A DNA stretch of 64,000 bases from Anaerobacillus isosaccharinicus (GTDB taxonomy: Bacteria > Bacillota > Bacilli > Bacillales > Anaerobacillaceae), in assembly GCF_001866075.3 (NCBI RefSeq), contig NZ_CP063356.1, forward strand, positions 4,144,164-4,208,163, written 5' to 3'. Made by a program: the position numbers and the translations under genes. The notes below the pieces were generated by a model. The model was not told the origin of the DNA. It was given only the letters and a program-made list of their open reading frames with translations, and did not search any database. Positions 25,441-33,632 of the stretch are shown here, piece after piece (the stretch's first letter is position 1; each line of letters begins with the position of its first letter).

Positions 25441-25680
25441 TTATGCGTACTTAATCCCAGCAGCTAATACGTTTTTTAGATCATCTGAACCACAAGGTGT
25501 TACCCCGTAAGTCATACCACAATTTGGGCAATTCATGACCACTCTTTCTAATGTGAAAACTTCCCCACATTGACAAGGAATTTGAAGAGCTATTTTTGGC
25601 ACCTGATTACCCTTACCTTTATTTATCACATGATCAACAATTGCTTTGCCATCTTTTAAACTTGAACATCCACAACTCAT
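25441..25680 (-). CDS. Small zinc-ribbon protein
   Basis: The start is ATG 25680 (MSCGCSSLKDGK), preceded by GGGAGG; this is preferred over an upstream in-frame codon. The 79-residue protein has CGC near its N-terminus and CQC followed by CPNC, a likely four-Cys zinc site. The function is unknown. Confidence 0.75.
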   Translation of the reverse strand: MSCGCSSLKDGKAIVDHVINKGKGNQVPKIALQIPCQCGEVFTLERVVMNCPNCGMTYGVTPCGSDDLKNVLAAGIKYA

Positions 25681-25902
25681 AAGATTGCCTCCCCAAAAAA
25701 TCATTTATGTTTTTTCATTATAATAGTAAGGGAAATATTGCCCTAATGAAAGAGTATGTCTCCTTTTTCACCATTTCGTCACATGAAAAATGAATGATAA
25801 AAGAACAATAAAGCTTTGCTTAACATTTCATTGGCAATGTTAGAAAATGTATCGTTGACCGTTATGTGGATCAATTACAAATTCTAGTTGCCCCGAATAA
25901 AC

Positions 25903-25929
25903 AAAAAAGAGCTGAAGATAACTTCACTC
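25903..25929 (-). terminator. Terminator of the protease operon
   Basis: On the minus strand GAGTGAAG and CTTCAGCTC form a stem with a TTAT loop, followed by TTTTTT, 16 bases after the protease stop. Confidence 0.75.
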
Positions 25930-25944
25930 CATTTTTGTTATTGA

Positions 25945-27066
25945 TCACTCTGACACCATCAATAGTTTCATTCGATCATTTTCAATTCCAACTTCGTACA
26001 TAATTTTTTGGATATTTTCAATGAACTCGCCGTTCTCAGCTAATTGAAGTACTTCAACTTCGGCGGTGACAGTGATGACGTCATCACCAATCATTGCTCT
26101 AGTGTCAATAATGTCCACCGCTAAGGTTGTTTGATACTGTGCTCGAAATGCATCATAAGATACACTGGACTGCCATTCGCTACCTAGAAGTGAATAAGCA
26201 GTGACGTAATCATAGTTTGATATACTTTCGTAAAAGTAATGAACAAGATAGCTAGCTTCTTCTTCATTTAAGTTCATTCGATAATAACTAATCGGCTCAT
26301 CAGGATATTCTCCCTGTGACCATGCAGTGACAAGAGACCAAATATTTCTGATTGGTATTGAAAAACCGATGACTTCTCCTTGGTATGCAGCTGAATTTAT
26401 GCCAATTACTTCTCCCGTAGTTGCCAGCAGTAACGGACCACCGCTACTTCCTGGGGCAATTGGCGCTGAGATTTGGTAGGCTTTATCAAACTGGAATGGT
26501 GGTAAAGAAAAATCTCGGTTTAAAGCACTTATAATCCCAGTAGAAACTGTATTTTGGTAACCTCGGGGACTGCCCATAGCAATCACGCCATCACCGACTT
26601 CACCACCGTATTCAAAGGCAATGCTCATTGGCTCAAGGTTTACTAACTCTTGAACACGAACAACAGCCACATCTACTACTTCACCGACACCAATGACCGT
26701 TCCGTAGTACGTTTGTGTGTCCGGCATACGAACGAGAACAGTCGATGCATCGCCTACGATATGAGCATTAGTAATAATGTCTCCTTGATCATTGTAAAGA
26801 AAACCTGAACCTAACTCACCGTCTTCTCGCTCAATTTGAACAACCTTAGACTGGTTATTACGAATAATTTCTTTTAAATCAACGCGGCTTTCTGTAATCA
26901 TCGTTCCTGCCACTTCTACTGTTTCCCTCTCGACCATCGGAGCTAGAGCAGAAGATCCAGTACCCTGATATTGTTCAAACATCTGACCTAAGAAACTAAA
27001 TCCCGTTAGTGCGCTCACTACAATAAATATCGTTATTAAAATTGGTTTGATCCAACGATTTGTCAT
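25945..27066 (-). CDS. HtrA-like membrane-anchored serine protease
   Basis: The 373-residue protein has a signal-anchor helix at residues 9-25 and a trypsin-like domain with the triad H102 (TNAHIVGDA), D132 (VVDVAVVRV) and S208 (APGSSGGPL). No PDZ domain is evident; residues from about 260 form a separate extracytoplasmic domain (SYYRMNLNEEEASYLVHYFY...). It should act outside the membrane. It lies 11 bases after the zinc-ribbon/TPR-like membrane protein and is probably co-expressed. Confidence 0.9.
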   Translation of the reverse strand: MTNRWIKPILITIFIVVSALTGFSFLGQMFEQYQGTGSSALAPMVERETVEVAGTMITESRVDLKEIIRNNQSKVVQIEREDGELGSGFLYNDQGDIITNAHIVGDASTVLVRMPDTQTYYGTVIGVGEVVDVAVVRVQELVNLEPMSIAFEYGGEVGDGVIAMGSPRGYQNTVSTGIISALNRDFSLPPFQFDKAYQISAPIAPGSSGGPLLLATTGEVIGINSAAYQGEVIGFSIPIRNIWSLVTAWSQGEYPDEPISYYRMNLNEEEASYLVHYFYESISNYDYVTAYSLLGSEWQSSVSYDAFRAQYQTTLAVDIIDTRAMIGDDVITVTAEVEVLQLAENGEFIENIQKIMYEVGIENDRMKLLMVSE

Positions 27067-27077
27067 TGTTTCACTCC

Positions 27078-28214
27078 TTATTTAACACTCCAAAAATAAT
27101 CAATGATCTCCACATGGACCACGGTTTCAGAGATTAATAGATATTCTTCAAAATAGCCTGTCTCATTTGGCATTAGGATTTCTGTAGTCACACCAGTAAC
27201 ACTAATTGTTAATTGATTACCCTCATCATCGAAAATTGCATAGTGAATATCGATCTCACTAATAGGACGTGTACCAACGTTTTTTACTTCTCCCCAGACA
27301 TGAAGTTCACCTTGATCATATTTAAACTCTACTGTTAACGGTTTGACCGCTTTTGTCCAATTTAAGTCTTCTTCCTCAGCCGCCTTAGTGAGTGCCTTAT
27401 CTAGACGTTTTTGCTCTTCTTTTTCAAAGGCAATTCGTTGATTTTTAACTGCTTCTTTATACGCAAGTAAGTTTTCATTTGTTGGTTCATAGGATAACCC
27501 AAGCTTAAATTCAGCCTCCGCTTCCGTAAACTGGTTTTTTTCCAAATAATATTTTCCATGCTCTGTTGTATTCTCAATGATTTTTCTTTTTAAAACCTCA
27601 GCCGTTTGGATAGCTTCTTCACTCGTATAGTTCTCAATTTTTTCAAACAGTAATACTAATTCCTCAAATGCATGCTTGTCTTCGCCAACATTTTCTACTG
27701 TTAATGAAGCAGTTTTCAGCGTATGTTGCTCTTTTAATCGATCAAAGAATAGCCCATCCTCGTTAGCTAACTCCCTCTCAAGTTCATCTAAAATACGCAA
27801 TCCCTCATCAAACTGACGCAATTCCCCATAACGGACAGCTTTATCAATCAATCCTTTATAATGCAATCCCCGTTCAACTATTTCTAAATTAAAGGCTGCA
27901 GCAATATGATTCGGCCTTTTTTCTAGAACTTTCTCAAAGTCTCTTTTTGCGAGCAATAACTCTCCTTCTAATGCCCACTTTTCACCCTCCAACAACAGAT
28001 CTTCCAAATCGTTACTTGCATTTGTCTCAAGGATATAATAACTACCAATCACAACAAATGCGGCAAAGAAAGTAACAACAGGAAGTACCCATGGTGTCCT
28101 TCTATAATTCTTGCTAGTACTTGACACAGTTTCCACTTTTGCCCCACAATTCGAGCAATAACGACTTTCCTTATGTATACCAGCTCCACATTTATGACAA
28201 TACACACTACACAC
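27078..28214 (-). CDS. Zinc-ribbon, membrane-anchored helical-repeat protein with FxLYD-like domain
   Basis: At 378 residues, it has an N-terminal double-CxxC zinc ribbon (CHKCGAGIHKESRYCSNCG), one transmembrane helix at about 42-62, a long helical region with TPR-like units (residues 75-280) and a C-terminal beta domain with a V-x-N-x-G-x-x-x-I pattern (WGEVKNVGTRPISEIDI) as in FxLYD domains. It is the first gene of a two-gene operon with the HtrA-like protease, which suggests a shared envelope function. Confidence 0.78.
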   Translation of the reverse strand: MCSVYCHKCGAGIHKESRYCSNCGAKVETVSSTSKNYRRTPWVLPVVTFFAAFVVIGSYYILETNASNDLEDLLLEGEKWALEGELLLAKRDFEKVLEKRPNHIAAAFNLEIVERGLHYKGLIDKAVRYGELRQFDEGLRILDELERELANEDGLFFDRLKEQHTLKTASLTVENVGEDKHAFEELVLLFEKIENYTSEEAIQTAEVLKRKIIENTTEHGKYYLEKNQFTEAEAEFKLGLSYEPTNENLLAYKEAVKNQRIAFEKEEQKRLDKALTKAAEEEDLNWTKAVKPLTVEFKYDQGELHVWGEVKNVGTRPISEIDIHYAIFDDEGNQLTISVTGVTTEILMPNETGYFEEYLLISETVVHVEIIDYFWSVK

Positions 28215-28386
28215 CTACTTTTTCCGAAAAAAACTACAGTCTATTTGGCGAAAAATGCTATACTCATTCATACGTTTTGTAACTCTATTTTTAGAGGGGG
28301 ATAGTAGAATTCATAAAAATTTATAATCTATTGTTTCATAGTTCAACTCTACTTTCATCAAATCCTCATAAATTAACAATTCCGCA

Positions 28387-28416
28387 AAAAAGACATGCCA
28401 AGGAAGAGGCATGCCT
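28387..28416 (-). terminator. Terminator after ykyB
   Basis: On the minus strand GGCATGCC and GGCATGTC pair around an 8-base loop and are followed by TTTTTTG, about 35 bases after the ykyB stop. Confidence 0.7.
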
Positions 28417-28452
28417 ATATTAGTTTTCCTACCCTATTAGAAATAAGCTCTA

Positions 28453-28923
28453 CTAATCAAGAAACGAAGATTTATAGAGTGTTCCTTTGTGGTGTTTTCT
28501 AAGTTTGGAAGGTTTTCTTTGCTTTAATATTTTATGTCCACAGAATTTCTCTAATACTCGCTTCGCTTTATGTAATGGCATGTAAGATTTAGGGTTACGC
28601 AGATCCGGATCGTTCCTCCCTAAATGAGGAAGATTTATCAAATCATTGGGTTCAGGGATTGTGTGAAAGTAATACGTTTTACTGTTCGCATCAATCTGAA
28701 TGAGGACAGTTAACGTTACTGGCTGTTGTGCTGTAAAGGCATACAGCTGCAAACCTAATTTTTTCGCTGCACCTATTTGAAGTAATTTCTCAATCACTTC
28801 TTTTTTTAGGGCATAGAGTTTCCCAGAATTTTTTTTATCTATTTTAGTACTCCTGTTAATTGTATGTAATGCTTGGGTAATTTGTGAAATAGGAATAGGA
28901 GCTGATTCTAGCATCCTTAACAC
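28453..28923 (-). CDS. ykyB: YkyB family protein
   Basis: The 156-residue protein matches B. subtilis YkyB in layout: an N-terminal ITQALHTINRSTK helix, LYALKKEVIEKLLQIG, a YYFHTIPEPNDLINLPHLG block and RNPKSYMPLHKAKRVLEKF. The function is unknown in the family. It is monocistronic with its own terminator. Confidence 0.88.
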   Translation of the reverse strand: MLRMLESAPIPISQITQALHTINRSTKIDKKNSGKLYALKKEVIEKLLQIGAAKKLGLQLYAFTAQQPVTLTVLIQIDANSKTYYFHTIPEPNDLINLPHLGRNDPDLRNPKSYMPLHKAKRVLEKFCGHKILKQRKPSKLRKHHKGTLYKSSFLD

Positions 28924-29111
28924 GCCCTTTTACAATTAATTTCCTCACACATTTTCATTTTTTGCCTCTACTTATCTCTTATTTTATATTCAATTATAGC
29001 AATTTTTCAAGTGAATTGAGCCCTATTTCACGGTACTAAGAAACACGTCTCTCAAGAGCTTAACGACTTGTTCATGCTGTACTTCTCGCGTAATTTAACT
29101 TTCTCCGTCAC

Positions 29112-29282
29112 CTATTTGAAAATCTTGTTGCCATCAGTCACAGCGTAAACTGTCGTGATTGGATGTAAGGCTTGAGTTACTTGGAATTTACGGGTTAATA
29201 GAAACAAAACAAGGACAGTCACGGTTGCAACTGTCCACTTTACGATTTTGCGTACTATCGAAGTATTTGTTTTCTTGATCAT
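29112..29282 (-). CDS. Small single-helix membrane peptide
   Basis: This 56-residue frame runs from ATG 29282 to a TAG at 29112. It begins with a basic stretch, then a hydrophobic helix (ATVTVLVLFLL), then a polar tail ending in GNKIFK. It starts 12 bases after the 201-residue membrane protein gene with an AGGGTGG site, which argues for coupled translation. No family is recognised; it could also be the start of a decayed longer gene. Confidence 0.5.
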   Translation of the reverse strand: MIKKTNTSIVRKIVKWTVATVTVLVLFLLTRKFQVTQALHPITTVYAVTDGNKIFK

Positions 29283-29294
29283 CTTAAGCCACCC

Positions 29295-29900
29295 TTAGTC
29301 CGTCGACAATTTCTTCTTATAATATTTGTACTTGTTGGCCATATCACTTAAGTCAGAAAAAACAATTGGAGAGACAACTTGATTAAAGTTGCTAATTGAA
29401 ATAGTAGGATTTTCTTGTCTTCTTTCCTCTGAATACAACCCTGTACGAATTTTTTCTAAATCATTCTTGTGTAATTCTAAAATTGTTAACTCCACTTCAT
29501 CCAGCTTACCATCTTCCAAAAAAGGCGGGACATAAATAGTAGAGCGGTTATTAGAAGACGATTGCAAACCGTTAATCATATATTGCAAATTTTTAAAGTA
29601 GAAATAATAATAAATATCTCGATCAACAAAAACATTACCATAATACAAAATCAAATCTGCTTTTTGCAGTCGTTCCTGCAATTGATTAAAGCTCATTTGT
29701 AAAAATTCCTCATCGTCAGGACTCTCAATCATTCGCTCTATGATATGAATAGTATCGTCCACTACATGATAAAAATGGTTAAGGAAAATCTCGTAGCTTA
29801 ATTGATAGGCTTGTTTCTGTTTATAAACTGAATAACCTGTAGCAAATAATGCCATCGTTAAAAAGACAATGACATAGTTTTTAATTTTATTGGCTTTCAC
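29295..29900 (-). CDS. Membrane-anchored hypothetical protein
   Basis: The 201-residue protein has an N-terminal helix at about 8-25 and an otherwise soluble, helical body with a Tyr-rich YYGNVFVDRDIYYYFYF stretch. I recognise no family. It is probably oriented with the bulk outside the cell. Confidence 0.65.
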   Translation of the reverse strand: MKANKIKNYVIVFLTMALFATGYSVYKQKQAYQLSYEIFLNHFYHVVDDTIHIIERMIESPDDEEFLQMSFNQLQERLQKADLILYYGNVFVDRDIYYYFYFKNLQYMINGLQSSSNNRSTIYVPPFLEDGKLDEVELTILELHKNDLEKIRTGLYSEERRQENPTISISNFNQVVSPIVFSDLSDMANKYKYYKKKLSTD

Positions 29901-29948
29901 TAAAAGTTACACCTCGTTTTATTTAAATAATACAATAAATGACTCATT

Positions 29949-30602
29949 TTATAATGTCATAAATTGCCCATGTCTTGCTAGGTATTCTTCCTTAATTTTA
30001 TAATCTGGAACAATACTTCCAACACGTCTCCAAAACGATCGATCATGATTCATATGATGCAGATGACACAGTTCATGAACGATGACATAGTCGATCACCT
30101 CAATTGGCGCCATTGCTAATCGATAATTAAAAGATAATTTCTTATCTGAGCTACAGCTTCCCCACTTCACTTTAGACTCTATGACTTCAACAACTTTTGG
30201 CTTTACCCCTAATTGTTGCTGATAGATTTTAATTCGTTCGCCCACAATCTTCTTACAGCTAGAAAAATAGAATTTTTTGAGATTAACCCTTAGTTGCTCT
30301 TCATCAAAACCACTAGTTTCTATTAATTCTTGTAGCGGAAATTCTTTACCAAGGTGCCAAAACTTTCCATGATCTTGATAGTCTTTTTCTGTTGAAATTT
30401 CACGCGCCTTTGTAATTCTTTGCAGTTTTTCTAATATCCACTTTCCCTTTTGCTCTATCGCAACTCGTATAATCTCTTCACTAGTATTTCTAGGTGCTTT
30501 CACGATGATAAAGCCATTTGTTTCTATATGGATTGAAAGCTTATTACGCTTCGCATATTGAACATGAACCTCGATCATCTCATCTCCAATTTCAATTTTC
30601 AT
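29949..30602 (-). CDS. YgjP-like (M48/SprT-type) zinc metallopeptidase
   Basis: The 217-residue protein has the zinc motif HELCHLHHMNHDRSFW, where HExxH plus a downstream acid/His matches the YgjP/DUF45 family. The preceding VKWGSCSSDKKLSFNYRL block is the family's second signature. It is cytosolic with no signal. The physiological substrate is unknown. Confidence 0.9.
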   Translation of the reverse strand: MKIEIGDEMIEVHVQYAKRNKLSIHIETNGFIIVKAPRNTSEEIIRVAIEQKGKWILEKLQRITKAREISTEKDYQDHGKFWHLGKEFPLQELIETSGFDEEQLRVNLKKFYFSSCKKIVGERIKIYQQQLGVKPKVVEVIESKVKWGSCSSDKKLSFNYRLAMAPIEVIDYVIVHELCHLHHMNHDRSFWRRVGSIVPDYKIKEEYLARHGQFMTL

Positions 30603-30666
30603 AATTCACCATCACTTCTGTTTATTTAAAGGGGTGTGCACAAATTCCATGCCCTCACCCTAAGAA

Positions 30667-30691
30667 CAAAAAAAGGGCTACAACAGCCCCT
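30667..30691 (-). terminator. Terminator after the 306-residue gene
   Basis: On the minus strand GGGGCT and AGCCC pair around TGTTGT and are followed by seven Ts. Confidence 0.7.
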
Positions 30692-30800
30692 TATAGTCAT
30701 TTAAACTAATTTATTATACCACGAAAATGCCCTATCTAACATTCAGACACTTTCTCAATAGTCATTTTTCAGCTAACTTCTCTAGCAATCATCGATCACC

Positions 30801-31721
30801 TTATTTAGCATAAACTTCTTTTTCAAAAATTTCGCCATCACTAAAAACAACTTTCAAAACTAATCTCGTGAAGTCAATTTGATTTCTTCCGGTTTCACTT
30901 CTAAAGACAATGGGGGTATGCTCAAGTGATTGTGTATTCATATGTTCAATCGTTAACTTCTCTTCATCTACTAAAATGTCATTTTTATATTTTTTAAGAA
31001 AAACGTCATTGAGTGAGATCTTGTTATCCGTGTATACTGGCGGCCTCATTACCGAAATTTCATTCATTTCATCAGAAATATAACCAAAAACTTCGATGTA
31101 TCCATAATAACTCGTTCCTAAGTAACCAAGATCTCTAGCGTTCACTTCACTACTTTTCATTACGTCATCGGTTGAGACTGAGACATAGTAAGATAGTTCA
31201 TTCTTATTTAGCTCTTTCAAATATTGCTCTTCAATAACCATCTCTACTGGAACTTCCACTTCTTCATAATTAGAGTTAGGTTCTTGACTAATTGCCGTAT
31301 ACCACTCAGGCTCGAAATTAATTTCAACCGGAATGCTTACTCCAAATAAACCATTTCCCAGCTCTCTCGCTTGAACTTGTTTGTAATCATGATGTTCCTC
31401 ACCATATTTGTAATGAAAGATTACGTCAGAGTTATTATAAAGCTCTTTCACCTGCCATTGAAAATCTAAGGTCGCTTTACCTTCAGCTACGTTTTTTACA
31501 TCCATCTCTATCGCACTAATCCAACTTTGTTCTTTTATAAAATCTTGTAGAAGATACTGAAGATTAGCCGTTTGATTTTCTACCCGATTCATTAATTCGT
31601 TTTGGGAATACGATACAGAACGGACTTTTTCCTCCACACCAGATATTCTTACTAATAACTGGACATTAATCAGTAAACTGACGATCAATAATCCGACAAT
31701 TATAAATTTCAAATACTTCAT
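30801..31721 (-). CDS. Membrane-anchored hypothetical next to the tandem IS
   Basis: I choose ATG 31721 (MKYLKFIIVGLL), preceded by AAAGGAGGA; upstream in-frame codons lie inside the insertion sequence. The 306-residue protein has one N-terminal helix, a short coiled coil and beta-rich extracytoplasmic domains. No family is recognised. The IS left end is only 21 bases upstream of the start codon, so the native promoter has been displaced beyond 35531 and expression now depends on the IS. Confidence 0.75.
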   Translation of the reverse strand: MKYLKFIIVGLLIVSLLINVQLLVRISGVEEKVRSVSYSQNELMNRVENQTANLQYLLQDFIKEQSWISAIEMDVKNVAEGKATLDFQWQVKELYNNSDVIFHYKYGEEHHDYKQVQARELGNGLFGVSIPVEINFEPEWYTAISQEPNSNYEEVEVPVEMVIEEQYLKELNKNELSYYVSVSTDDVMKSSEVNARDLGYLGTSYYGYIEVFGYISDEMNEISVMRPPVYTDNKISLNDVFLKKYKNDILVDEEKLTIEHMNTQSLEHTPIVFRSETGRNQIDFTRLVLKVVFSDGEIFEKEVYAK

Positions 31722-31742
31722 GATGCTCCTCCTTTGAGTTAC

Positions 31743-33627
31743 ATAGACTCTCGGCATTTGCCGAGCCTTGTGGCTCAAGGTTTTCTTGAACCAATTTATT
31801 TGTATCCCTCCTATTTCTAGGTGGGATTTTTACTTTAGATTTCTTTTTCAATTGGGAATTAATTGTTGAAAAATATCATAAAAAAACTAAAAAAACACTT
31901 GACTTTTTAGTGCAACCCCAATAATCGCCGAGGAGGAATTGACTTCCTAACAATACGGTGAAATGGGGGATTTAAATGAAACCTACGCTAATACCACATA
32001 TCTCATATCAAAACTTCGTTTTAGACCAACTAAATACTCATTACTCAGGCGGTATACTGACTCTCGTACGAAAAGATTGGACTATTATCTCAAAGTTATG
32101 GATCACGGATCTTTCTTTTACTACTACTTGGCTTCATGATTTATATTCAGTTAAAGGTCCTGAGCCACGTGATCCTGCTTCCATGCTTCGCTCTTATCTT
32201 TTGTGTTTATTGACAAGTCCGACCCTGAGTATTACAGAATGGGTGAACCAACTCCATCGTGTTCCTCTTTACACGATCCTTAGCGGCTTTGAACCTGGGG
32301 ATGTTCCAGGGGTCGGTACTTTTTATGACTTCTTCAGACGGCTATCAGGTTTTGAGAAGGCTAATGTAAAACCTTTTATTAAGCTCAAACGAAAAAAGAA
32401 GCAGAAGAAAAAACCGAAAAAGGGTGAAAAAGCAACTCCTAGAAACCCTGGTATTATTAGAAAATTAGTAGATCGTCATTTACGCCATGGTTCAAAACAA
32501 AAACAATTGCCGGGAGATCAATTATACGCGTTTTTTCAATCTCAATTTCTTGAGGTTTCAGCGAGATTGGGTTTGCTTGGAGATCCCCATTCCCTTGGTG
32601 TTGTTGGAGATGGGACACCTGTGGAAACAGCGAGTTACCCAAGAAGCAAACCTATTTGTGATTGTAGTGCCCAAGGACTAACGAATTGTACTCATCCTCG
32701 TCGATATTCTCAACCTGACATCGACTCAGGTTGGGATAGTTCAAGGGAGAGGTACTTCAACGGATATCATCTCTACATGATATCCACTAGCGATAGCCGA
32801 TTCGACTTACCGCTATATCCACGGCTACATCCTGCTTCCCGGCATGATTCAGTCAGCCTAGTGGTTAGCTCAATTGAATTTTCGCAACGGTACACCTTGG
32901 GCACAATTGATAAAATCCTTCTCGATGCCGCACATGATGCAGAACCGATTTACGAATTACTGGACCATCATAATGTGGAACCATTTATTGATCTTAATGT
33001 TCGAACAAAGAAAAACTTCAGTACGCAAAGTGATATTCAGATTTCTCCCCTAGGCGTTCCTATTTGTCCAATTGGAATGGAAATGAAACCCAATGGGTTT
33101 GACAAATCTCAAAACCGCCAAAAGTGGCGTTGTCCACTAGCTTGCGGAACAAAAAATACATGTTCCACTCCGTGTTCTAAAGCGAAGTATGGCCGGACAT
33201 TTCATACGTTTAAGCAAGATAATCTTCGTCTGTTCACTAAAACACCGAGGTCTTCTGAAAAGTGGAAACTGATTTATAAACGAAGAACTTCAGTTGAACG
33301 TTCGAACAAAAGAGAAAAAGTCGACTATCACTTAGAATCTGGGCGTCATCGCTCTACAAAAATGTGGTATGTCCGCTTATATTCAATCATGATGTGTCAA
33401 CACATAGATGCTTGGTACAGTAGTCAGAAAGAGACTTTGAACATCCAAGAAATCATCTTTTCTAAGAGCGCCTAGTCATTTTTAAAAAATAGCAGCCGTA
33501 GGCTTATTTGGTATACACTTTTTTGAAAACACTATGAAAACACATCACTTTGCTGTCCTGTTAATGAAATTCCCAGTAAATTTTTTACAAATCTTCGATA
33601 AACTCATCATTTATTCCGAGAGTCTAT
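31743..33627 (+). mobile_element. Insertion sequence, copy 1 of a tandem pair
   Basis: A 1885-bp element bounded by perfect 12-bp inverted repeats ATAGACTCTCGG (31743-31754) and CCGAGAGTCTAT (33616-33627). TTAC flanks both outer ends of the tandem pair and the junction, consistent with a 4-bp target duplication. It carries one DDE transposase gene. The family is not certain; the DDE layout and size suggest the broad IS4/IS5/IS1182-like group. Confidence 0.9.
31976..33475 (+). CDS. DDE transposase of IS copy 1
   Basis: The 499-residue protein has candidate catalytic acids in VVGDGTPVETA (first D), KILLDAAHDAEP (second D) and RRTSVERSNKREKVDYHL (E). There is a Lys-rich linker near residue 140 and Cys clusters (CDCSAQGLTNCTHP; CPLACGTKNTCSTPC) that could bind zinc. 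The gene is intact and about 97-98 % identical in protein to copy 2, differing by scattered substitutions. Confidence 0.9.
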   Translation: MKPTLIPHISYQNFVLDQLNTHYSGGILTLVRKDWTIISKLWITDLSFTTTWLHDLYSVKGPEPRDPASMLRSYLLCLLTSPTLSITEWVNQLHRVPLYTILSGFEPGDVPGVGTFYDFFRRLSGFEKANVKPFIKLKRKKKQKKKPKKGEKATPRNPGIIRKLVDRHLRHGSKQKQLPGDQLYAFFQSQFLEVSARLGLLGDPHSLGVVGDGTPVETASYPRSKPICDCSAQGLTNCTHPRRYSQPDIDSGWDSSRERYFNGYHLYMISTSDSRFDLPLYPRLHPASRHDSVSLVVSSIEFSQRYTLGTIDKILLDAAHDAEPIYELLDHHNVEPFIDLNVRTKKNFSTQSDIQISPLGVPICPIGMEMKPNGFDKSQNRQKWRCPLACGTKNTCSTPCSKAKYGRTFHTFKQDNLRLFTKTPRSSEKWKLIYKRRTSVERSNKREKVDYHLESGRHRSTKMWYVRLYSIMMCQHIDAWYSSQKETLNIQEIIFSKSA

Positions 33628-33632
33628 TTACA

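Noticed and set aside
31722-31778. Upstream extension of the 306-residue membrane protein into the IS
   Set aside because: The extra codons lie mainly within the IS left end, while ATG 31721 has AAAGGAGGA at the right distance.
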